Shown here piece by piece: positions 45,785-56,300 of a stretch of 64,000 bases of DNA. The notes under the pieces were generated by a model. The model did not search any database, was not told the origin of the DNA, and saw nothing but the letters and a program-made list of their open reading frames with translations. This stretch comes from Dryomyza anilis. Taxonomy: Eukaryota; Arthropoda; Insecta; Diptera; Dryomyzidae. The stretch covers positions 84,547,679 to 84,611,678 of the forward strand of contig OX638134.1 in NCBI GenBank assembly GCA_951804985.1. Direction: 5' to 3'. A program made the position numbers and the translations under genes. The stretch's first letter is position 1, and each line of letters begins with the position of its first letter.

Positions 45785-46003
45785 GATGAGTCCTTTTACA
45801 CATACCGAACTCTACGCACTCGAATCTGTTATTACGGCTTTGCTTGTAATGGAACACGCTATCGCAACTCACCTCCCTCCCAATGGTGCTTGTCTCCGAG
45901 GAAAGACTACGACAAAGAACATGTTTTCGAACTATACAAATGTAATAGGTTTGCGGTATGCGAAATAGGTCTGTACATAATTTGCTTTAAGTGCCAATGG
46001 TAA
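45785..46003 (+). pseudogene. Cysteine-rich open frame lacking its own start
   Basis: The frame from 45785 to TAA 46001-46003 has no ATG in its first part but is open for 72 codons with seven Cys (including CYYGFAC, QWC, YKC, FAVCEIG and CFKCQW). It also has a charged KDYDKEHVFELYKCNR stretch. Its spacing of Cys and mixed codons look like a real disulphide-rich domain. An ATG two bases upstream in the next frame (45786) suggests a frameshift near the start, or the frame is an exon. It follows the signal-peptide ORF by about 110 bp on the same strand, so both could be pieces of one decayed gene for a secreted protein. Family unknown. Confidence 0.35.
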
Positions 46004-46208
46004 TAAATTACTGAAAATATTGTTTTAGTAGAATGGAATAAGTAAATTTACTGGTAAGCTTCATTAGGCAAACTAATTTGTTAGAATATTAATCGAATAT
46101 TTACATAAACTTTGTTATTATTCATTATCAATTGATTGAATTTATTTTAATTTATGGATTTGAAAGAGTCTTCATCTAGTCAAATTTTTAATAATTTTAG
46201 GTATTTTT

Positions 46209-46580
46209 ATTATACCCTAAAAACGTTTGCATCCTGAATAAGAAGTGTCAATTATGGAAGTGAACTCTTGATCGGTCGACTGTGACCTATGATTTGTTCA
46301 GTCAATTTAACGATGGCTGTCTGTAAGTTGGATTGCCTGTTGAAATCGCGATTACAGGAAAACAAGATGAGCTAATCCAATAAAACTCAGATTTTAGATT
46401 ACTTCCATAACTCCGCAGTCTGTTATTAAAAACAGACAGTTATAATCGATCGACTGTAACGTGTGATATGTCGACTTTTGTACATATCTCTCATATAACA
46501 TTTCAATCAGTCAAACCTTACTTATGATGTACAAAAATTAAAATTATTTTTTTAAGATTTTTTTTCTGAGTGTAGATATC
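46209..46580 (+). mobile_element. Mini-me/DINE-like repeat, degraded copy
   Basis: It starts near TATACCCTAAAAACG and contains TTGATCGGTCGACTGTGACC, GTCAATTTAACGATGGCTGT and CGATTACAGGAAAAC, colinear with the copies at 50560 and 52170. These are non-coding repeats common in flies, with a conserved core next to a GTCY-type microsatellite. Confidence 0.6.
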
Positions 46581-46686
46581 TACATATGGAATAGTGGAAA
46601 TTGTCCATTCATACAAATATTGGAAAATCTCTGTACCACTTAAAACGTTAATTGTGGTTAGTTTTATATGTATATAGGGTATTTAG

Positions 46687-46895
46687 TAGCGTCGGTAGCT
46701 CAAGGTTAGTGCGTTGGACTGCGAACCGAAAGGTCCCCGGTTCAAGCCTGGGCTGGGGCTAACAACATCTTTTCATAGAAACATTTTTCTACACCGCGCT
46801 ACCTCTCGGCAGGAAATGGCAAACCTACGAGAGTATAACATTGCCTATGAAAAGCTTTCACCCGCCGTTCGGAGTCGGCAATAAACTGTAGGTCC
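46687..46895 (+). mobile_element. SINE copy lacking its 3' part
   Basis: The head TAGCGTCGGTAGCTCAAGGT, a good B box (GGTTCAAGCC) and body are present up to CTGTAGGTCC; the CCACTTTG-to-tail part is absent. No target duplication was found, so a later deletion is likely. Confidence 0.8.
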
Positions 46896-47152
46896 TTACT
46901 ACTATTGTGACCTATTTGGTTTTAGAATTTTTTGACGGTTTTTTGAAAGATATAAAATGTGCCGTATTTTATAGATATGCAGAAAATATATAGCTTTTTA
47001 TGCAAGATCTATTTTCTGTCTATTTTCTTTTCCATAAAATATGCTGGGAATATGCCCTCAAAATTCTACAGTATTTGATAACCTCTTATATGCTACCTAC
47101 AAACTTTCATTAATCTGTGTTTTTCTCAGGAAGTAATATCAAAAATTTGGTC
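46896..47152. other. Short non-coding spacer
   Basis: AT-rich sequence between the SINE and the hAT-like element. Nothing is seen. Confidence 0.4.
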
Positions 47153-47512
47153 CCGGGACCACAAAGAACCGTAATTGGAACCGTTTCGTTTTTTTGAACC
47201 AGAATCGGAAATGTTATTAAAAAATGTGTTGAACCATAATCAGAACGCATATATTATTTGGTGTTTTTTGGAACCGGATTCACTATTTCAAAAATCTTGG
47301 AACCAGAACCGGAACCGACTTTTTAGTTTCTGTTAGGGACCGCAAAAACCGGATTCGGACAAGGAACCGTTTAGATTTTTTGAACTGGAATCGGTACCAT
47401 TATTAAACAAATATATGGAACCAGAAGCGGAATTTAGTTTTAATCGGAACCGGAACCGCTATCGTAAAAATCTTGGAACCAGAACCGATATTACAAAGAG
47501 TTTTAGTCCCTG
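47153..47512. mobile_element. hAT-like GGGACCGCAAAAACC element, dimeric
   Basis: Two consecutive units open CGGGACCACAAAGAACCG (47155) and AGGGACCGCAAAAACCGG (47336), and the second closes with TTTTAGTCCCTG at 47512. Interiors are strings of GGAACCG/GGAATCGG words as in the 127-bp copy at 25129-25255. No 8-bp duplication was found here. Confidence 0.6.
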
Positions 47513-48247
47513 TTTATTGCCACTCTAGAATTTCTAAGTCCTTTCAATTCTCTTTTGTTCAACTGATAAATCTCAGTTTTTTCCTTCATCTCCCAATCAA
47601 TTCATAGTGCTATTTTATTGCAACGCCAATTAGAGCTTCAATAAACTTTACTGCAATCTCTATTGCAATTCCGCATTCTTTTTATGAATTTCACAAAGCC
47701 ACAGAGAATATAATTTTTTGTTCCAGCATCAACGCCTTTCACATCAAATCCCACCGTTTTTTTTTTGTTTCCACCACACATCAAAGTTTAATGCGTTGTA
47801 AAGAAAGCTCAACTATAATGATTACGATATCGATGTGCGACGCATTACGAGAAACACTCACATAAGGTAGACTAACCAAGGATGCCATCAACCTCCCCCC
47901 CTATTACAATCCAAAATCGTCTCCTGTTCGATTGCTCAATCGTACAATCGCAGCACACAAATGCTGACAAATTACATGTGCACGAGGAGCAACGATTCGC
48001 AGCAACGACGCGCATCGAGTCGAACACATAATTCCTGCACCATTTGACAGCCAACTTATTCCACGATTCACATCTGTAGTTGAGATGCCCTTTCACATGA
48101 TAACCCTAGTTCGTATACCGTATCTCCCTTACTCCCTGCCCTTTCTATAGATCAACACAAAGCCAAGGATATCGTTGGGAAACTAACAGCTTCTGGTTGT
48201 TCCTGCTGGTGGTAGTTATTCGTCGTATCAAACGGTAATTTGCTGCC
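47513..48247. other. Non-coding stretch
   Basis: Composition becomes mixed from 47860 on. Open minus-strand frames at 47872-48351 are Cys/Arg-rich without bias. The region may be upstream DNA of the ORF at 48248. Confidence 0.3.
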
Positions 48248-48457
48248 ATGTGCGTCGTTCTGTTTTTTGCCCTGGCATCTCTATCGTTCCAAGCAGCCAA
48301 CTCAACTCCTACAACATCAGGCACTGCGATTGATTTGGCTAATTTATACACAACATTGTGCGCATTCGTATTTCACTCTGTGCTAAAGAAATGCTTTAGT
48401 ATCCCAGTGAACAGTATAATGGAATGTGATTCTGGGATATGCTCATATCTCCGATAA
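48248..48457 (+). CDS. Candidate small secreted protein, 69 aa
   Basis: The ATG at 48248 lies just after an in-frame TAA, so the start is fixed. Residues 1-17 (MCVVLFFALASLSFQAA) are a textbook signal peptide with an Ala-rich cleavage site, followed by a Thr/Ser stretch and four Cys. The first 45 codons are less AT-rich than the flanks. There is no family match, no TATA box at a fixed distance and no poly(A) signal assigned. The last 20 codons are AT-rich and could be intronic if a donor was missed. Confidence 0.33.
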   Translation: MCVVLFFALASLSFQAANSTPTTSGTAIDLANLYTTLCAFVFHSVLKKCFSIPVNSIMECDSGICSYLR

Positions 48458-48679
48458 TACGGGTAATATTTGAAAAACCAAAGAGTTCGGTAATTCTTAA
48501 AATGTATTTCACTCCATTATTAAGAAATATATTCATGGTAAGCAGGTCGTTTTTAAATGATTTTTCCATCCTGTTATAATTTTTCATATTTTTGTTTCTC
48601 TAAATCTGTTCTAAATCGGATCTAATTCTTATTTTTTCTATTTAACTAGTCGTAGATTCAAATTTATTTAACTTAAAGC

Positions 48680-49620
48680 ATTTTGAGTTAGTTTTTTCCG
48701 TACCATTTCCGGATGTGTTGGTATTTCAGTTTTCTTCGTCTGTATTCTGAATTCTTACTTATTACTTCTCCTTGATATCGATCAGTTTTTCCGTCATCAA
48801 ATTCATAGAAGAAGTTTCTATTCATTTCAACAACTTTTACTCATGTCATATTTAGTCAGTAATTGGATTTAAATTAAATTTGTTTGTGCTATCAAGTGAT
48901 ATTTATCTTCAAATCTTTTTCTCTGCTTCCTTTTCGGATGTGTTATCCGGTTTTCATCCGTATGCTCTCAGATATTGTAAAAATATACGTTTTTATATCC
49001 ATAAACGTCTTACATACGTACATTGGTTGATTGAGTAACCATTTTGAAGCAATTATGTACTTTTTGTTTTCAGTTCTCGTGCTCTAAAGGGGTTCTTAAT
49101 TTATTGCTACAACCGAAACTATTTATTTATAACTAAATAAATAAACTTAAATTGTAAACCATATTCAAATTCTTTACTACGCTTTGTTTTCGGATGCATT
49201 GTCCGGTTTTCGTTCGAATAAACACAGTTTTTGAATAAAAAAGTATTTTTATGTGTTATGATAACTTTCAACTACTTCATTTCTTTCAACTTATTTTAAG
49301 TAATCGTTTTTTAATAGTTTAATTTTTAGAATTCTAGCTTTAAAGGTGTTCTTCATTCCTACAAGCGAAGTTACTTCTTTTTGCACCAACCAAATATTCA
49401 AATTCTTTACTCCGTATTGTTTTCGTCCGCATAAATACAGTTATTGCACAAAAATGTATTTTTCTGTGTAATAATAAGTTTCACATACTTTTATTCCTTT
49501 CAACTAATTTGAAGTAATCGTTTTTTTAATAGTTTTATTTGTAGAACTTGAGCTTTAAAGGTGTTCTTCATTTCTACAACCGAAGTTACTCCATTTTGTA
49601 CCAACTATTGCATGTCTTTA
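48680..49620 (+). repeat. Diverged tandem repeat, about 250-bp period, four copies
   Basis: Copies share CTTTACTACGCTTTGTTTTC then GGATGCATTGTCCGGTTTTC, AGTAATCGTTTTTTAATAGT and GCTTTAAAGGTGTTCTTCAT. They start near 48680, 48917, 49171 and 49418; the last two are closest to each other. Confidence 0.85.
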
Positions 49621-50559
49621 ATACTTGAGCCACATATTATTTAGTGGTTTTTAAGCTAATGTCTCAATTTCCCCAATACCTCAATCTCCAATTTAATGCA
49701 GGTGGTTTTAGCGCTGTAACTTGTATTCTGTTGATGGCATCCTCAACAGCAAGATATCCTCCTCCGCCTCGTAATTGTCTTGGTACATTGAACAAACTAT
49801 ATTTGGCGCATTTCTCACGCTCCCAGACGCATCTGTCGATGTGTCAGACCGTCAGACCATGCCATGTAAATGGTTGCCATCACCATACAGTCTTCAGGCC
49901 TTGCTTAATCGCTCACAGTTGCCAAATCGATGCCGTATCATCGTATTTCTTTTGCCTAAATGTGGCCTGTCATGTTGCTAATTCATGGACGACCCAGTTT
50001 TCAAACGATTTCCCGACTTTGCACAACGTATCGGTGCTTGAGTTCTCGAGGTTGTTTCATGTTTTTGTTGTCTGTCTCACTATCAAACTAGCTGTCTATC
50101 TGACTGACTAACTGTCTATCTGCTATTTGCTATAAAACTATTCTATCAGTTGGTTGGTGGTACCCGTATATTTTGTGGCTATAGTTCTATGCACTATGTC
50201 ATGACAGCCAGTGTCAGTGTTTCGATTCGTGTCTTCAGCCATTCGCATAATTATTTCCATCATTGTTTCTGCGCGTTTACATGGTTTTCGATGTATTTTT
50301 GGTTTGGATTTGTGTGAATTTGTTCAATTGTCTGGAAAACTGAAAACCACTTTGTATAATTGTTTGTGTGGCTCTGCAATTCCTATAATTTATATTGTAT
50401 TTCTGCTCGTTACAATATAATGAATGCGATGAGCATGAATTTATATGCCAATGTTTGCAAAAATATTCTGTTTGTATTTTGTGAGGTTTCTGTAATTTGA
50501 TTAGTTCAGTATGGGATCATTGTGGGAATTTAATTTTGGAATTTAGGCGCTATCAATTA
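49621..50559. other. Mixed-composition stretch with a long but weak ORF
   Basis: A plus-strand frame from ATG 49659 to TAA 50109-50111 (151 codons) is the longest in this part. It is His/Cys/Ser-rich without clear codon bias, domain or signal, and is not accepted as a gene. Confidence 0.25.
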
Positions 50560-51000
50560 TTTTACATTGTACTATGTTAAACATAAATATATGTTTGTCC
50601 GTATATCTGTTGTAATCAAGATTACAGGAAAACTAAAAGAGTCTGATCAATAAAAATCCGAAGTTAGATTACCTTTAAATCTACGAAAGTTGGTATTAAA
50701 AATGGGCATTATTGGTTTATTGTGACCTGTGACCCGACCAATTATGTTCAAATTCCTCTAATAACACTAACATCTACGGTAGATTTTTACTTTATACCGG
50801 CCGAAGTAAACTTTTTGAGTTAAAACCTTTTACTATTCGATCAAATATATAAAAAAAATAATGTCTTTTTCGTGAACCGACTCCTGTACACTTACCCCTT
50901 CGTAAATTCGATTTAATAAAGATACATTTTGACATAAAACTCAAAACATAAAAAATGTAATTGTGTGTCATGCCGAATCTTTGTCAAAAACAATGGTGAA
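50560..51000 (+). mobile_element. Mini-me/DINE-like repeat, middle copy
   Basis: TGTTTGTCCGTATATCTGTT, ATTACAGGAAAACTAAAAGA, GATCAATAAAAATCCGAAGT and TTATTGTGACCTGTGACCCG align in order with 46320-46480 and 52720-52860. Confidence 0.65.
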
Positions 51001-51039
51001 TATTCAACCAAAATTTAAGGTCAACTTTAAATTAAAATA

Positions 51040-51880
51040 TACTTAGCAAAAGACGTTATTTGTTCTACTGTGCAAACATTAGAGAAAAATAAAATAGAAC
51101 GCAAGAAAATTCAGCGTTCTGAACAGTGTTCTCATTCTACTCTGATCGGAGTAGATCTACTCCATTTCATTTGAATTTTAAAAATCTACTCCTCTACTCC
51201 GGTAGTAGCATTTTCTACTCCTTTCTCATAATTTTCTACCCCCTTTACTGAAATCTACTCCCTTTGTTAAAATTGGTTTCATTTTTTTAATTTGATGACA
51301 ACAATTTATTGCTCCCCAAATAAATGGTCAATATTATAATTTTCCTAATAACTATTATAAATTATTTGTACAATAAATGTAATATTTCTTCCATGGTCTT
51401 TATATTGTAGAAGTTATAATTAAATATACGTTTGTATCAACTTTTATAAATTCAACTTTGAAAACACCATGTATTTCAATGGGTGATTACTCCTATATTT
51501 ACTCCTATATTTGATTGGTTACTCCTTTCATATCAAATCTACTATATTTTGCAAAATTTTCAATTCTACTCCCTTTTACTCATTTCTACTTCCCAAAATT
51601 TTCAAATCTACTCCTTTTGCATTGGCGAAAAGTGTGAACACTGGTTCTGAAGCAACGTGATAGAAAGAGGTGGCAGGTGGCTCAGCGCACTGAGCTCAGT
51701 TTGCGAGAAATAAATGGAAGATTAGCGCATTAAAACACATGAGTGCGAATGAGATGCAAATAGTATGCAGCAATCTTGAAAAGTGTAGAAGCTTCTCGCC
51801 TCATCTGAAGTGCAGCACATCGGTTGTGATTGGTAAGTGATCGAGTAGATCTAGTGTGCGAACAAAGTAAAAGAAATTAA
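51040..51880 (-). mobile_element. Diverged LTR relative interrupted by a hAT MITE
   Basis: Read on the minus strand, 51880-51652 has the order seen in the solo LTRs (CGATCACTTACCAATCAC, GTGCTGCACTTCAGATG, CGCTAATCTTCCATTTATTT, CTCAGTGCGCTGAG, CTCTTTCTATCACGTTGCTT). Beyond the MITE, 51123-51040 appears to continue the element. Termini are not clear. Confidence 0.55.
51124..51643. mobile_element. hAT-type MITE rich in TCTACTCC
   Basis: Ends CAGTGTTCTCATTCTAC and AAAGTGTGAACACTG form inverted repeats (CAGTGTTCxCA). The 8-bp target duplication GTTCTGAA is exact (51116-51123, 51644-51651). The interior contains more than a dozen TCTACTCC or TTACTCCT words. No transposase. Confidence 0.9.
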
Positions 51881-52169
51881 ATTCTTTTCCGATTACTATT
51901 TTTTAGTTATATAATACAAAAAATACAGTTATTAATTTAATCTTGAGCTTGAGCCTACTAAAAAAACCACATAATTCTTACTAACTCATCATACCGACTA
52001 TCAAAATTTTCCTACTTCGAAATTGCCTATGTCACCTGGTTTTTCTTAATTTACATTTATACCATACAGCTATGTGGTATAATGTTGAGCAAGAACAAGA
52101 TCGACATTTCGATGGAAGAACAAGAAGGACCCAGCAAAAACAAGTGGGGTTGGGATTATTGCAGAACTC

Positions 52170-53220
52170 TTGATTTTTATACCCTACACTAAAAGTGAAA
52201 GGGTATATTCAATTTGGTACGCCGTTTGTAACACCCAGAAGGAAGCATCCCCGGTATGGAAAAGTAAAGGGTTTTTCAACAGGGACGCTACAAAAGTAGA
52301 GCGACAGGGACAGCAAATGACGCCATTACTACCGAAATTCATATTCGTATATCTTTCCATCATGAAATGGCAAACCTTACTGAAGAGAAATGTCAAAAGA
52401 GCCGCAAGAAATGTGGCGTCGTTTGCTGTCCCTGTCGCTCTACTTTTGTAGCGTCGTGTTGAAAAACCCTTGAATGATAGAATGATATACGAGCCAACAA
52501 TGAGTCGAAATTATTAAAATTTACTACCGAAATTCGAATTCGTATATCTTTCCATCATGAAATGGCAAACCTTACTCAAGAGAAATTTTGACATTGAGCG
52601 GCAAGAAATATGGCGTCGTTTGCTATCCCTGTCGCTCTACTTTTGTAGCGTCCCTGTTAAAAAGCCCTTTATATATTCTTGATCAGCATGATCTCCTGAG
52701 TCGATTTAGCGATGTTCGTCTGTCTGTCTGTTGAAATCCCTACTACTTAAAAAATTGAAGAGTTAGATGGATAAAACTGATAATTTAGATTATTTATACA
52801 CCTACGCTGTAAGTGCGAGTTGGCTAGATCGGTCCATTGTGACCTGTGATCTGATCATCAATATTCAAATACCTCATTAAAATGTACATCTACAGCTCAA
52901 TTTTACTGTATACGTGCTTAGGTAAACTTTTTTGGTCAAATATATATTGACATTATGCTCAAATAAATGAAAAAATGTTTTCCCACGAAATGACTTGTGG
53001 TTCCCAAAAAAAAAAAAATCAAAATTCGGTACACCTACCCATTTGTAAATATGGTTATCAAATGAATGAACATTCTTCAGCGATTGAAAGTTTGTAGTTA
53101 TTTTAAGGATTCGTATTCCCTGGTGACCTATATACCACTTTGAATGGTAACCACACAAATGTGTAGGGTATTTATAGTCGGCTTAGACCGACTATAATTT
53201 TGATAATCCTAACTATAATA
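52170..53220 (+). mobile_element. Mini-me/DINE-like repeat, longest copy, interrupted by a MITE
   Basis: It begins TATACCCTACACTAAAAGTG then AAAGGGTATATTC. After the MITE it resumes with the hallmark TATTCTTGATCAGCATGATC then TCCTGAGTCGATTTAGCGAT and a GTCTGTCTGTCTG microsatellite. It ends at TGTGTAGGGTATTTATAGTC followed by a stem-loop (TATAGTCGG-CTTAGA-CCGACTATA). The core plus GTCY microsatellite are the known marks of mini-me/DINE repeats, which are Helitron-related. The assignment is from memory of the family's layout. Confidence 0.7.
52268..52669. mobile_element. Rearranged palindromic MITE (CAGGGACGCTACAAAAGTAG family)
   Basis: One compact palindrome (52268-52469) has its centre deleted, and a second right arm with loop (52470-52669) follows. 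Together these make one and a half copies. TA at 52266-52267 and 52670-52671 brackets the whole, so it inserted, or was copied, as a unit into the mini-me repeat. Confidence 0.85.
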
Positions 53221-54444
53221 ATACCACCTACTATAAAATGTCCCTACTTTCAAATTTCCCATGCGATCTAACCTGCCAACTGGTAATTATTGGATAATGC
53301 TATTTTTGACCAGATTATAAATTTTTTAAAATTAAAATAAATTTTAAGTTTTTCTATTATCTTGAATATGGTAAAAATCGAGCTCTATGCGGTGTAATTC
53401 GGTGTGCGGATAAATTCAACATATGGCGCTGTTCGCACTGTAATCGATTTTAAAAAGTTACATTCGATTTGTTCAGGGTCTTTCGAATATGCAAACATTA
53501 AACATTATTGAAAGTGGATTGCATAAAAATACATATTTCGCAAATTCAATAAATTCGCAATAATGCGATTTTTTGTGACGCTGACTATGACTGAAATGCG
53601 TTGCAACATTGTTTTTCGATGATGCCAGCGATGATGCTGCATGTTGTGATGATGACAATACTGGTGATGATGATGCTGCTGATGCCTGTGAATGCAGCAC
53701 GTACAAAGTTGTTGAAACTCAATTTGAATGTCATAAAATGTCATATTAAGTGCAAGCCAAAAAACACAAACGCAGATGTGTCACATGTGTGAAAAATAAC
53801 GCACGACACAACACAACACGACATCCGACACAATGTATACGACGAACATTTAATAATGTTTTGATGGACACATTGCAGTGAAGTGAGTGGCAACAATTTT
53901 TATCAGGCACTTCATAACTTTGCAACACACCGAGCAACAAAAACAACAAGAACTAAAATGCATATTTTTGATGACTGCTTAAAACGAACGAACGAACGAA
54001 CGGGGCTGCATAATATTTTTCGGCTAAAATATGCAGCAACATGACGCGCAACGTTTGTTTACCTCGTTCCCAGTAGATTATGTTGCTCGAGAGAGGGAGT
54101 GCAAAGACGTGCGCCTCATGTTGATTCTTATGTTGCGCGCACACATGATCCATGTTGAGCAGAACTCTGACTGCATCATGTCTGTCTGACGAAGATGACG
54201 ATGGGCTTTAAATAATCCTGCCAAGTTATGCGGGCGCAAAGGTTAAATAAGCGGAGACAAGTAGGAGACACATGATGAGTTCCGGATGCGAAGACCTGTG
54301 TGTGAGCAAAAAAAAAATACAAATATGGCAACACTGGGCTGCACTTTATTATGTGGTGTTGCGGAGAATGCGAGACAAACATGTTGCAGAGCTAGAGTGA
54401 AAAAGAGGTAAAGAGCAAAAGAGGAAGAGCAACAGAGGAAGAGC
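53221..54444. other. Non-coding stretch
   Basis: A GATGATG-type microsatellite lies at 53615-53690. An ACGAACGAACGAACG run is at 53985-54001. A TGGCAACACTG 11-mer is at 54326-54336. No exon is supported. Confidence 0.35.
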
Positions 54445-54591
54445 ATGTTTACCTGTTGGCTAACTAAACAAAGACAACGTGATAGGAAGAGGAAGAGACA
54501 GTTTGTTGAACCGGTGACTTCAGTTGGAAAATTGGCCAACAGTTGGGAATGGGTAAATGGTGCAGAAGAAGTGGAAGTTGAGAGTAGTTGA
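54445..54591 (+). CDS. Candidate 48-aa basic ORF
   Basis: ATG 54445 to TGA 54589-54591. The first half is very basic (KQRQRDRKRKRQ), the second acidic with Trp (ANSWEWVNGAEEVEVE). Purine-rich DNA makes such frames easy to open by chance. It is kept because the next plus-strand ORF begins only 24 bp later. No family is recognised. Confidence 0.2.
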   Translation: MFTCWLTKQRQRDRKRKRQFVEPVTSVGKLANSWEWVNGAEEVEVESS

Positions 54592-54615
54592 TGTTGAAAA
54601 TGTGCATCAGGCAGA

Positions 54616-54879
54616 ATGTATGCTGCACTGGATACTGTTAAAGAATTTGTTGATGGTGCAAAAGGTGCTTTTACTCCCGGTCACATAGTCATCTTCTTTT
54701 TCTTTTGGGGTCTAATAGAGTCTGCTGCGCTGTTATGCAAAGAGGAATTTAATGCATACGAGTTGCTGTTATTTGTGTGTGCAAGAACGTTAACTATTTC
54801 AGAGGTTGTTTATGGAGCTCCTGTTGTTCAGAACGCTCTCTGTTTTGTACCCCCCTTAATAAAGGTGCTTCTAGGGTAA
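54616..54879 (+). CDS. Candidate 87-aa membrane protein ORF
   Basis: ATG 54616 follows an in-frame TGA by a few codons, so the start is unambiguous; TAA is at 54877-54879. Order of parts: a polar N-terminus with DTVKEFVDGAKGAFTPG, a hydrophobic segment HIVIFFFFWGLIESAALL (about residues 23-40), a short KEEF loop, a second hydrophobic segment around ELLLFVCARTLTI (49-61), and a third at the C-terminus (CFVPPLIKVLLG). Composition is balanced and codons are less AT-biased than the flanks. It may be a small multi-pass protein or a fragment of an integrated sequence. I recognise no family. Confidence 0.33.
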   Translation: MYAALDTVKEFVDGAKGAFTPGHIVIFFFFWGLIESAALLCKEEFNAYELLLFVCARTLTISEVVYGAPVVQNALCFVPPLIKVLLG

Positions 54880-55024
54880 CGTAATAAGGTTAAAGTTTCA
54901 TTTAAAAGGGCATTTGTAATTTTAGAAATATGAATTTTTGTTTGTTATTAAATGGCAATTTTTTTTATGAGACTCATTTGAATTTTTTAAAGTTTATTTA
55001 GTAAATATTAAATTTTCCAAAGGT

Positions 55025-55600
55025 TCTACACAGGATTTAAATTTCTCGAACAATATCAAAACTCTCTCTTTTTTTAATAATGCTTTGAGAGAAAACTCTC
55101 GCTCTTTGCTTTTTAAATGATGCTTCGTGAAAAAAAACTCTGACTCTTTGCTTTTTAAATATTGCTCCCATTCGAAAACTCTGACTCTTTGCTTCGTAAA
55201 TGCTGCTTCGATTCGAAAACTTTGCTTTTTAAATATTGCTTCCATTCAAAACTCTGACTCTTTGCTTTTTAAATGCTGCTTCGATTCGAAAATTCTGACT
55301 TTTTGATTTTTAAATGCTGCTTCGATTCGAAAACTTTGCTTTTTAAATATTGCTTCCATTCTAAAACTCTGACTCTTTGTTTTTTAAATCCTGCTTCGAT
55401 TCGAAAACTCTGACTTTTTGATTTTTAAATGATTCTACGAATTGTTCGAGCAATTACAAAACTCTTGGTTTTGCTATTTGTTTTTTAAATGATGCTATAG
55501 ACAAAAAATTACGACTCTCTGCTGACCCTTTGCTTTTTGAATGATTCTTCTTTTTTTTGATTTTTGAACGCTGCCTCGATTCAAATGTTTTTGCTTCGAA
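55025..55600 (-). repeat. About 41-bp minisatellite
   Basis: Around a dozen copies of a unit like ACTCTTTGCTTTTTAAATGC then TGCTTCGATTCGAAAACTCTG, with lengths drifting between 29 and 42 bp. Where units are 42 bp the minus strand reads a 14-residue repeat (FEWEQYLKSKESEF, FTKHHLKSKEREFS), giving an 83-codon frame at 54994-55245. The array is therefore either a decayed protein repeat or a coincidence of unit length. Confidence 0.8.
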
Positions 55601-55726
55601 GTAACTTTGAAAGCAATAATCAAGCCTTCTCATGTTGCTTTGTTTTAATTGTATAAAATTTTGGCAAAGTATTTGCAAAATATGAGCCTATTAAATGTAA
55701 AGAGTGAAAACATATAAAAGCATCCC

Positions 55727-56300
55727 CAGACAAACATTTTGGCAGTGTCAGGGTCTTTAAGAGACAATTATTCGAAAGCTTTCAGGCAGACAACGGCGAA
55801 GTACGTATCAAAAGCTATTTTCTGCCCCTTTCCCAAAAAATGCAGCGAATCTTCCATTAAAATCCAAAAATTTTTACAACATGTCTCAAAATATTGCATT
55901 TGTCTTTGTGTTTATAGAAAACATGCCCAACATATTTTCTGAAAAATTACAGAAATTTTGTTTCGGAACTTTGCTTCCTTTCAAAGTATTCCACCGAAGT
56001 AAATGATGCTGTTTCCAGACAACATTTTTGACATGGTAGAGCCAGTTTAGAAACATTTTGCCAAAATATTTTAAGCAGACCAAGACGTAGTTCTTATTAC
56101 AAGCTATCTGTTTTCTTCCCGCTCCTAAAAAATTCCTTAAATCTGCCATTAAAATTTCACCAAATAATACAATATGCTATAATCTTCCCAAAATATTCCA
56201 TTTTTCTGTGTTTTTTTTTTGTCTCGAATTGCTTCCATTGGAAGTATTGCTCTGTAATGTTTTCAAACTCTTGCTTCCGCTCGACAGCAAAGCAATACAA
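55727..56300 (+). repeat. Two-copy tandem duplication, about 290 bp
   Basis: CCAGACAAACATTTTGGCAG, CAGGCAGACAACGGCGAAGT, CTATTTTCTGCCCCTTTCCC and ATCTTCCATTAAAATCC (from 55727) recur as CCAGACAACATTTTTGACAT, TAAGCAGACCAAGACGTAGT, CTATCTGTTTTCTTCCCGCT and ATCTGCCATTAAAATTTC (from 56017). Each copy ends in a TTGCTTCC-type sequence like the neighbouring minisatellite. Confidence 0.8.

Noticed and set aside
49644..50111. 155-codon plus-strand ORF (151 codons from ATG 49659)
   Set aside because: Length is attractive, but His/Cys/Ser-rich noise-like composition, no bias, no domain and no signal peptide; kept only as a note.
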